DNA from: Acetatifactor sp.
GTDB taxonomy: Bacteria > Bacillota > Clostridia > Lachnospirales > Lachnospiraceae
DNA: 7,604 nt
Reading direction: 5' to 3'
Assembly: GCA_024699575.1 (NCBI GenBank)
Contig: JAILPF010000202.1
Span: forward strand, 1 to 7,604
Both the position numbers and the translations under genes were made by a program. This document shows, one piece after another, positions 1 through 5,373 of this stretch. Each line of letters opens with the position of its first letter. Position 1 is the stretch's first letter. The notes beneath the pieces were generated by a model. It saw only the letters and a program-made list of their open reading frames with translations. It had not been told where the DNA came from and did no database searches.

Positions 1-12
1 CTCATCCTGCAT
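1..12 (-). CDS. Possible start of the next downstream gene (runs off left edge)
   Basis: After the greA stop codon the minus strand reads a purine-rich GCAGGA, 12 nt, then an ATG at 12-10 followed by three open codons (Met-Gln-Asp-Glu) to the window edge. The spacing resembles that of greA itself. In several clostridia greA lies next to lysS, so a lysyl-tRNA synthetase start is conceivable, but four codons cannot identify a product. This is a weak call. Confidence 0.2.
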
Positions 13-33
13 ATCGATATTATGTCCTGCGTC

Positions 34-537
34 TTAAAAGCTGCGCAACTTATCACTGCCATCATCCACAGTATTTTCAAACTCCAGTATCTTCACATCG
101 TATCCCACTGAGTCGTTCACCTGCACATGAGCAATGTCACCCACCTTTTTGCCTAAAAGTGCTTTTCCAAGGGGGGACTCGTTGCTGATTAATCCTTCCA
201 GAGAATTACCGCGCACAGTTGTAACAATCTTATAAGTCTCCACAAGCCCATCCTCCAGAAATTCCACCTTCACGGTATTATTGATGCCTACTTCATCCTC
301 TGCAGACTCTTCGGAGATAACTCTTGCTGTCTTAATCATTCTCTCCAGATAGCGGATGCGGCTCTCATTTTGATTCTTTACTTTCTTGGCCGCATAATAT
401 TCAAAATTCTCACTCAAGTCACCGTGGGCTCTGGCTTCTTTCACATCCTCCAATGCTTTCGGACGTACCACCAGCTTACGGTACTCAATTTCTTCTTCCA
501 TTTTTTTAATGTCACTGGGAGTTAATTCATCATTCAT
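34..537 (-). CDS. greA: Transcription elongation factor GreA family
   Basis: The product (167 aa) binds RNA polymerase through the secondary channel and stimulates cleavage of backtracked transcripts, rescuing stalled complexes in the cytoplasm. Residues 1-75 form the charged antiparallel coiled coil. Its tip reads GDLSENFEYYAAK at about 39-51, with the two acidic residues D40 and E43 that correspond to the catalytic-tip acids of E. coli GreA. Residues 85-155 form the FKBP-like C-terminal domain, with the family signature ISNESPLGKALLGKKVGD at 117-134. Length is slightly above the usual 157-160 aa because of a short polar tail after residue 155. The ATG at 537 was chosen over an in-frame TTG at 558, because that TTG directly abuts the AAAGGA ribosome binding site; the site lies 12 nt before the ATG. 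The gene begins 24 bp after the mraY-like stop and is probably co-transcribed with it. The family call is firm; the exact start is less so. Confidence 0.93.
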   Translation of the reverse strand: MNDELTPSDIKKMEEEIEYRKLVVRPKALEDVKEARAHGDLSENFEYYAAKKVKNQNESRIRYLERMIKTARVISEESAEDEVGINNTVKVEFLEDGLVETYKIVTTVRGNSLEGLISNESPLGKALLGKKVGDIAHVQVNDSVGYDVKILEFENTVDDGSDKLRSF

Positions 538-561
538 AACACATGTTATTCCTTTCAAAAA

Positions 562-1527
562 TTATAACTGGATTAAATAAATAATAGTAACACCTATAAT
601 AATCTGGATAATTGCGAATCGGTACACAGTCTGTGTATTGGACCAATCCCACACCTTTCTCACGTGATCGTGCAGAGGTGTGCGCACTTTTTTGAGAATT
701 CCAATTTTTAAGAAACGAAGCAGTGCTACCTTGAGCAGTCCCAGGCCACCATCCAGAATCAATACCAACGCAACAGGAATATACAAAAGAGGCGAACCTG
801 TCTTTAAAATGGCAATACTAATGAAAAGGCCCATTGCTCTGGAGCCTGCATCCCCCATCATCAGTTTACTGGGTGTGGCATTAAACCAGAGATAACCCAA
901 AATACATACTGCAAACAGTAAAATCAAGAGCGGAAAGCTTCCGTCCACATTTTTGATTCTGTCAATCACATAAATAGTCATCAATGTGATAATTGTAAGA
1001 GTTCCGGATAATCCATCCACTCCATCGGAACAGTTCGTTACATTCACAGAAGTCCACACAAGTACCACGGTCAGTACACCAAACAGGATGGGTGAAAGTT
1101 CAAATCCTTTGTGAAAGAGTGAGAGTTCCACATAAGAAGTGTTATATTTCAAAAAAGTGAACGCTACCATGGCTGCAACACAGAGGTCAAGGAATCCTTT
1201 TTTATATTCCCCCCAGGGATTCTTAGACGCATCGTCCAGAAAACCCGTCATCATGGAAATAGCAATCAAAATCAGATAGATGACCGTCTCGGCCTGAATT
1301 GGCACAAACAAGAGAGCAGCTGCCACAAACACCAGGACAAAGATAATTCCGGCACCTCTTGGCTTTCCGGCTGATAGCTTACCATCATGAGCAAAAGCTC
1401 TTCCAGCATCCTTAGGTAAAAACTGATTCAGTCTTCCGGTTGCAATCACCGTAGCAACAAAGGCAAAGAGAATCCCCATGAAAGCGATCAGGGCATTCTG
1501 CTCCTCTGAAAGTAACATATGTATCAT
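562..1527 (-). CDS. mraY: MraY-like phospho-N-acetylmuramoyl-pentapeptide transferase
   Basis: This is an integral membrane protein (321 aa, about ten hydrophobic segments) of the polyprenyl-phosphate N-acetylhexosamine-1-phosphate transferase superfamily. MraY makes lipid I by moving phospho-MurNAc-pentapeptide from UDP to undecaprenyl phosphate at the inner leaflet. Visible motifs are the DD pair in GFLDDASK (D98, D99), NVTNCSDGVDGLSG at 162-175, MGDAGS at 224-229 and PLHDH at 284-288. These match the catalytic acids and the cytoplasmic His loop of MraY. Two places depart from textbook MraY: the KxGTPTMGG block is replaced by AGKPRGAG near residues 53-60, and the HHH of PLHHHFE is HDH. The gene is not in a dcw cluster but upstream of greA. 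The ATG at 1527 follows a GAGGA site by a few bases; an upstream in-frame TTG at 1548 lies before that site and is rejected. The superfamily is certain; lipid I synthase is most likely, and a paralogue acting on another nucleotide sugar is possible. Confidence 0.82.
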   Translation of the reverse strand: MIHMLLSEEQNALIAFMGILFAFVATVIATGRLNQFLPKDAGRAFAHDGKLSAGKPRGAGIIFVLVFVAAALLFVPIQAETVIYLILIAISMMTGFLDDASKNPWGEYKKGFLDLCVAAMVAFTFLKYNTSYVELSLFHKGFELSPILFGVLTVVLVWTSVNVTNCSDGVDGLSGTLTIITLMTIYVIDRIKNVDGSFPLLILLFAVCILGYLWFNATPSKLMMGDAGSRAMGLFISIAILKTGSPLLYIPVALVLILDGGLGLLKVALLRFLKIGILKKVRTPLHDHVRKVWDWSNTQTVYRFAIIQIIIGVTIIYLIQL

Positions 1528-1603
1528 AATTTCCTCATTTCCGTGCAAGATTAGCGCTATTTGTATTCCTTACATATCCTGCACACTTTATTCAAAACTA
1601 ACC

Positions 1604-1639
1604 TTGATTGTAGCACAAAGCAAAGCTCTGTGCAATCAA
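1604..1639. repeat. 36-bp imperfect palindrome between the GTPase gene and mraY
   Basis: Outer arms of 7 bp (1604-1610 and 1633-1639) match perfectly. Inner arms of 8 bp (1614-1621 and 1625-1632) match except for one position that forms a G-U pair in minus-strand RNA. The loop is 3 nt, and a 3-nt bulge (1611-1613) sits on one side. It could be the 3' hairpin of the upstream gene's transcript, but no run of T follows it on the minus strand, so it is a poor intrinsic terminator. It covers the predicted mraY promoter and could also be an operator. Confidence 0.5.
1607..1635 (-). promoter_or_regulatory. Predicted sigma-A promoter of the mraY-greA operon
   Basis: On the minus strand TTGCAC (1635-1630) is followed after 17 nt by TACAAT (1612-1607). 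The -10 matches consensus at five of six positions, and the -35 only in its TTG. Transcription would start near 1600, giving a leader of about 70 nt before the ATG at 1527. It lies entirely within the palindrome at 1604-1639. Confidence 0.4.
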
Positions 1640-1651
1640 CCCCCGGCACAT

Positions 1652-4315
1652 CTAACCTTCTGTAATGTTGAACTGCTCTCGCAGATTCTTCTCTGCGTCC
1701 TCTACCGCCGTTTTAAATCCGGAAGCGGACATACGCATGGCACCGCCTCCCCAGATAATCATCTGTTCCAAAGCGTCTGAAGTCGCCACTGTCACATGGT
1801 ACGTCTTTCCAATATCATGCACCGTTTTCTCAATATACTGGTCTGCCGTCTCTGCCTCCTTCGTATACACCACATAAATATTGTGGTATTTCTGAACAGA
1901 ACCGGGATTCCCCTTCACCTTGTACGCATCAAAGACCAGAATCAATGTGCAACCCTGATATCCCTGATAATTACTGCAGATATCCATCAGCTTATCTCTG
2001 GCACTGTCAATGTTTCGCGCCGCCAGACTCCGAAGCTCCTCCCACGCAAAAATGATGTTGTAACCATCCACCAGAAGGTATTCCTTCTTTTTAACCGGCT
2101 CTGTGGCACGGTAGGGTTTCACATCGCTCGATAACCTTCCACCTTCTGACCTGACGGACGTTCTGTGATATCTTCGATAACGATTGTTATCTTTTTCTTT
2201 TGCACCATAGGACTGTCTGAAAATTTCCTCTATTTCTTCCTGGGTAATATAATTAGATGCGCTTGCGTTTTCTCGACCTTGCCGGGACATTGCCTTTAGG
2301 GTCTGCGCGCTGAACCCCTCCGTGATTTCCTCATCCTCTTGTCCATCAGGACGCCAGTTGTTCTCTACATGAGCATATTCTTCTACCCGGTCCCAATCCA
2401 CCAGAAAGCCTGCTCCATGGGCACAGAACACCGAACCGGTAGGATTGCTCACATCAGCTTCCGGAGCGTATGCCACAGCAGTGATTACCTCTTCAGGGTT
2501 GTGGCAAGGTTCATACCCACTGACTACACAGGAAAACCGACCCAAACCTCTGGTATAGGATGCCACCTCTCTCTGGTAATCTCTCATGGTTGCCACCGGG
2601 GCTGTTCCTGTAAGAACTGCTGTATTTTCCTTCGTGACCGGCGTGTCGAACTTTCCATACATTCTCTGAATATCAGACATCGCTCTGCCAAGATTTTCCA
2701 CGGGAAGTTCCAGGGTGAAAGAGAATACCGGCTCCAGCAGAACACTTTTACCCTTTCTGAGTCCGTTTCTCACAGCGCGGTAGCACGCCTGTCTGAAGTC
2801 TCCGCCCTCCGTATGCTTTTGATGTGCTCTTCCCGCAATCAGTAAAATTCTCATATCCGTGATGGCTGACCCCGTAAGCACTCCCGGATGCTCTCTTTCT
2901 TCCAGATGGGTCATAACCAGGCGCTGCCAGTTTCTATCCAGCATATCCTCGCTGCAAAGTGAGGCAAACTGCAGACCGCTCCCCCTCTCCCCGGGTTCTA
3001 AGAGAAGATGCACCTCCGCGTAGTGCCTGAGCGGTTCAAAATGGCCGATTCCCACCACCGGCTCTGCAATAGTCTCTTTGTACACAATGCTCCCTGTACC
3101 GAAAGATACCTCCATCCCAAAGCGCTCTGCAATCAGGCTCTTTAAGATTTCAATCTGTACCTCACCCATGACCTGCACATGGATTTCTTTTGACTCTTCT
3201 TTCCAGACCAGATGAAGCATCGGGTCTTCTTCCTCCAACTGTCTGAGCTTGCCAAGCGCTGTAATGGCATCCACATCATCCGGGAGAAGAATCTGATAGG
3301 TCAGTACCGGTTCTAGCTGCGACAGCTCATTCTCAGACTCTTCCCCCAGTCCCTGTCCCGCAAAAGTCCGGGTAAGTCCTGTTACTGCACACACTCCACC
3401 TGCCGATACTTCATCCACCGTGGTATACCTGGCACCATCGTAAATTCGAAGCTGATCAGCTTTCTCCTGCCACGCTTCTTCGCCGATTCCTGCACTTTTC
3501 ACATTATCGACAGGCATTTTTGCCTTCAGTATTCCTCCTGTGACTTTTAAATAAGTCAGTCTGTTGCCGGCTGTATCTCTTCCAATCTTGTACACCCTTG
3601 CACCGAATTGTTCCGGATATTCCGATTGAATTGTGTATCTTTGAATTCCCTGCAAGAATTCTGTAACACCCGTAATTTTAAGTGCAGACCCGAAAAAGCA
3701 TGGAAATATCTTACGTTCCCAGACAGCATCCGGAATACTCTCCTGGCAAATGTTTCCCGACTCAAGATACTCTTCCATCAGTTCTTCGTCGCACATGGAA
3801 AGCGCGTCGAAAAACTCCTCCTTGTCCTTTGCTTCCACGCCAAAATTCAGACACTTTTCATCCAGTTCCTCCTGCAGTTCCTCCATCAGACTTAGCTGAT
3901 TCGTTCCATCCTGGTCCATCTTATTCACAAACAAAAATACAGGAATCTGATAGTGCTTCAATAATTTCCAGAGTGTCTTTACATGTCCCTGTACCCCGTC
4001 TGCACCGCTGATGACCAGAATAGCATAATCAAGCACCTGCAGAGTTCTCTCCATCTCTGTAGAAAAATCCACATGCCCCGGGGTATCCAGAAGGGTGATA
4101 TCAATCTGTTCATAGGACACCTGAGCCTGCTTGGAAAAAATGGTAATGCCCCTGGCACGCTCTAAGGCATAGTTGTCTAAGAATGCATCTCCATGATCCA
4201 CTCGTCCAAGGCTGCGGATATGACCGCAGGTATATAAAATACTTTCCGCCAGTGTGGTTTTGCCGGCATCCACATGTGCCAGAATTCCCACCACTAATTT
4301 TTTATGTTTATCCAT
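1652..4315 (-). CDS. EF-G/Tet(M)-like translational GTPase fused to a YacP/Rae1-type NYN nuclease
   Basis: This is an 887-aa cytoplasmic protein. Residues 1-225 are a translational GTPase domain with AHVDAGKTT (13-21), RGITI (55-59), DTPGH (77-81), NKMD (131-134) and SAL (210-212). EF-G-like domains II (about 236-325), III (335-410), IV (410-525) and V (525-605) follow. The order and length match Tet(M)-class ribosome protection proteins (about 640 aa). Residues 606-655 hold a block with SVFCAHGAGF (628-637), then an acidic to basic linker to about 743. Residues 745-870 are an NYN domain with VDGYNII (749-755), VFDAYK (794-799), TKEAETADQYIE (818-829) and VATSDALEQ (843-851). These keep the acidic residues D750, D796, D825 and D847 that form the PIN-like metal site. 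Bacillus Rae1, the stand-alone relative, cuts mRNA in the ribosomal A site. The domain IV loop reads RAHQKHTEGGDFR (496-508), without the SPV-type tip of Tet(M). The ATG at 4315 follows TAGGAG by about 11 nt. The fusion is one continuous frame with no internal stop. Domain calls are firm; the joint function is inferred. Confidence 0.92.
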   Translation of the reverse strand: MDKHKKLVVGILAHVDAGKTTLAESILYTCGHIRSLGRVDHGDAFLDNYALERARGITIFSKQAQVSYEQIDITLLDTPGHVDFSTEMERTLQVLDYAILVISGADGVQGHVKTLWKLLKHYQIPVFLFVNKMDQDGTNQLSLMEELQEELDEKCLNFGVEAKDKEEFFDALSMCDEELMEEYLESGNICQESIPDAVWERKIFPCFFGSALKITGVTEFLQGIQRYTIQSEYPEQFGARVYKIGRDTAGNRLTYLKVTGGILKAKMPVDNVKSAGIGEEAWQEKADQLRIYDGARYTTVDEVSAGGVCAVTGLTRTFAGQGLGEESENELSQLEPVLTYQILLPDDVDAITALGKLRQLEEEDPMLHLVWKEESKEIHVQVMGEVQIEILKSLIAERFGMEVSFGTGSIVYKETIAEPVVGIGHFEPLRHYAEVHLLLEPGERGSGLQFASLCSEDMLDRNWQRLVMTHLEEREHPGVLTGSAITDMRILLIAGRAHQKHTEGGDFRQACYRAVRNGLRKGKSVLLEPVFSFTLELPVENLGRAMSDIQRMYGKFDTPVTKENTAVLTGTAPVATMRDYQREVASYTRGLGRFSCVVSGYEPCHNPEEVITAVAYAPEADVSNPTGSVFCAHGAGFLVDWDRVEEYAHVENNWRPDGQEDEEITEGFSAQTLKAMSRQGRENASASNYITQEEIEEIFRQSYGAKEKDNNRYRRYHRTSVRSEGGRLSSDVKPYRATEPVKKKEYLLVDGYNIIFAWEELRSLAARNIDSARDKLMDICSNYQGYQGCTLILVFDAYKVKGNPGSVQKYHNIYVVYTKEAETADQYIEKTVHDIGKTYHVTVATSDALEQMIIWGGGAMRMSASGFKTAVEDAEKNLREQFNITEG

Positions 4316-4347
4316 CCCGGTTTCATCTCCTAAATTACTTATCTATC

Positions 4348-4376
4348 AGTATTTCATGATATTTCGGAAAAGTCAA
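4348..4376 (-). promoter_or_regulatory. Predicted promoter of the GTPase-nuclease gene
   Basis: The minus strand has TTGACT (4376-4371), a 17-nt spacer, then AATACT (4353-4348). The -35 matches consensus at five positions and the -10 at four. The implied start near 4341 leaves a short leader of roughly 25 nt containing the TAGGAG ribosome binding site. Confidence 0.5.
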
Positions 4377-4410
4377 ACGAAACCGCTTGTTCATAAATTG
4401 TTTGACTTTT
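4368..4410. repeat. 11-bp perfect inverted repeat spanning the divergent promoters
   Basis: AAAAGTCAAAC (4368-4378) and GTTTGACTTTT (4400-4410) are exact reverse complements separated by 21 bp. Each arm contains the -35 box of one of the two divergent promoters. Either the repeat is just two similar -35 regions facing away from each other, or it is a two-site operator for a dimeric regulator. Confidence 0.6.
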
Positions 4411-4430
4411 TCAGACAAATGTCGTATAGT
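4402..4430 (+). promoter_or_regulatory. Predicted sigma-A promoter of the thiT leader
   Basis: TTGACT (4402-4407), a 17-nt spacer and TATAGT (4425-4430) make a near-consensus promoter. Transcription should start around 4437, just upstream of the TPP aptamer, which gives a leader of about 190 nt. Confidence 0.8.
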
Positions 4431-4454
4431 GTTTGCTGAACAAAATAATAAAAC

Positions 4455-4545
4455 CGCTAGGGGAGCACATCGCTGAGATTGAAAACAGATAACTGTTTTC
4501 TAACCCTCATTACTTGAACCGGATAATACCGGCGTAAGGAATGCG
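4455..4545 (+). promoter_or_regulatory. TPP riboswitch aptamer (THI box)
   Basis: The RNA binds thiamine pyrophosphate. The conserved pyrimidine-sensing CTGAGA lies at 4473-4478. The variable P3 extension is a perfect 8-bp stem (4481-4488 with 4493-4500) and is followed by ACCC (4503-4506). The pyrophosphate-sensing side shows TTGAACC (4514-4520), GGATAATACC (4521-4530) and GCGTAAGGAA (4532-4541), close to the THI-box consensus. CCGG at 4519-4522 pairs with CCGG at 4529-4532. P1 can close through CGC (4455-4457) and GCG (4543-4545). It lies upstream of a thiamine transporter gene, as the family usually does. Aptamer ends are approximate. Confidence 0.95.
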
Positions 4546-4548
4546 TAT

Positions 4549-4580
4549 TCAAATGTCTTTACATATGTTTGGGCATTTGA
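4549..4580 (+). promoter_or_regulatory. Leader hairpin between aptamer and terminator
   Basis: TCAAATG (4549-4555) and CATTTGA (4574-4580) form a perfect 7-bp stem with an 18-nt loop. It would bring the aptamer's 3' strand close to the left arm of the terminator and could support the alternative antiterminator fold. No protein binding is implied. Confidence 0.5.
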
Positions 4581-4594
4581 TGACCGATGCTGTC

Positions 4595-4625
4595 CCTCCT
4601 CGCGAAAACGAAGGAGGATTTTTTT
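4595..4625 (+). terminator. Riboswitch expression platform: intrinsic terminator that also masks the thiT Shine-Dalgarno
   Basis: CCTCCTCG (4595-4602) pairs with CG (4609-4610) and AGGAGG (4612-4617) around a 6-nt loop with one bulged A. A7-T run follows at 4619-4625. The right arm AGGAGG is the ribosome binding site of thiT, and the T run abuts its ATG. Forming the hairpin would stop transcription before the coding region and also hide the site. An alternative pairing of 4533-4540 (in the aptamer's conserved 3' strand) with 4597-4604 gives seven pairs of eight and would break the terminator when TPP is absent. Confidence 0.85.
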
Positions 4626-5291
4626 ATGCTTTACAATGTAGTCGTAAACGATTGGGGCGAGACAACCTATGTCCCCACCACTCTTGGCAACGTCCTGTTA
4701 GGAGTTGTCATCGTTGCTTTACTTGCTGTCGCAATGGTTTTTGTCAAGAAAAACACCCAAAAGCTCTCTGTTAAGCAGCTTGCCTTCTGTGCAGTTGCTA
4801 TTGCCCTCGGAACCGTTTTTTCCAACATCAAACTGTTCCATTTTCCCACAGGCGGATCCATCACTCTGTTTTCCATGCTGATTATCTGTCTTCCCGGTTA
4901 TTGGTTCGGCTTAGGTGCCGGAATTCTTACCGGGGTTGCTTACGGTATCCTGCAGCTTTTGATTGATCCCTATGTATTATTTCCTATGCAGCTTGTCATC
5001 GATTATATTCTTGCATTCGGTGCATTGGGACTCTCCGGTCTGTTCTCCAATTCCAAAGCAGGACTGTTAAAAGGGTACTGCGCAGGAGTTTTCGGACGTT
5101 TTGTTTTCGCTGTCCTCTCCGGGTGGATTTTCTTCGGTGCATACGCATGGGAAGGTTGGAATCCGTTCTTCTATTCCCTTGCATATAACGCAATCTATAT
5201 CTTTGCAGAAGCAGCTGTCACTATTGCTGTCCTGCTGCTGCCCCCGATGAAACAGGTCACTGCAACCGGCAAAAAGCTGGCAACCGAATAA
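4626..5291 (+). CDS. thiT: ThiT, thiamine-specific S component of an ECF transporter
   Basis: This membrane protein (221 aa) captures thiamine and, with the shared EcfA, EcfA' and EcfT energising module encoded elsewhere, imports it. The ThiT signature region runs from GGSITLFSM (76-84) through YGILQLLIDPYVLFPMQ (106-122) and DYILAFGALGL (126-136) to YAWEGW (173-178) and YSLAYNAIY (183-191). Y183 and N188 match ligand-contacting positions known from Lactococcus ThiT. Six hydrophobic segments cover 48-207. An extra N-terminal stretch of about 45 residues adds a seventh (about 19-40), so the protein is longer than the roughly 180-aa Lactococcus protein. The start at 4626 was preferred to an in-frame ATG at 4587, because AGGAGG lies 8 nt before 4626 while 4587 lies upstream of the terminator hairpin. 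The TPP riboswitch upstream supports the substrate independently. Confidence 0.95.
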   Translation: MLYNVVVNDWGETTYVPTTLGNVLLGVVIVALLAVAMVFVKKNTQKLSVKQLAFCAVAIALGTVFSNIKLFHFPTGGSITLFSMLIICLPGYWFGLGAGILTGVAYGILQLLIDPYVLFPMQLVIDYILAFGALGLSGLFSNSKAGLLKGYCAGVFGRFVFAVLSGWIFFGAYAWEGWNPFFYSLAYNAIYIFAEAAVTIAVLLLPPMKQVTATGKKLATE

Positions 5292-5339
5292 CATCATATT
5301 TGTATAAATATGCACCACCAGGCGCACTATGTATAAGAT

Positions 5340-5373
5340 AAGGTCGCGGAACAATCGTCCCGCGACCTTTCTA
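5340..5373. terminator. Bidirectional terminator between thiT and the LysR gene
   Basis: AAGGTCGCGG (5340-5349) and CCGCGACCTT (5360-5369) form a perfect 10-bp GC-rich stem with a 10-nt loop. T-rich but interrupted tails follow on both strands. It sits 48 bp after the thiT stop and abuts the stop of the converging LysR gene (5371-5373), so it can end both transcripts. Confidence 0.8.

Noticed and set aside
1604..1639. Palindrome as a standard rho-independent terminator
   Set aside because: The minus strand after the stem reads GGTTAGTTTTG, without a proper T run, so it is kept only as a repeat and possible operator.
2339..2845. 168-codon open frame on the plus strand
   Set aside because: It lies opposite the well-supported GTPase-nuclease gene, has no recognisable domain and no convincing ribosome binding site.
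3556..4011. Short frames on both strands within the GTPase region
   Set aside because: All are antisense or out-of-frame shadows of the GTPase domain coding sequence.
1652..4315. Acquired tetracycline-resistance gene on a mobile element
   Set aside because: No integrase, transposase or terminal repeats are nearby, the domain IV tip differs from Tet(M), and the nuclease fusion is not part of mobile tet genes.
4587..4625. Upstream in-frame ATG extending thiT by 13 codons
   Set aside because: It would place the terminator and Shine-Dalgarno inside the coding region; AGGAGG is correctly spaced for the ATG at 4626.
5309..5326. Small imperfect hairpin TGCACC/GGCGCA after thiT
   Set aside because: It is short, has a mismatch and lacks a T run; the 10-bp stem just downstream is the better terminator.
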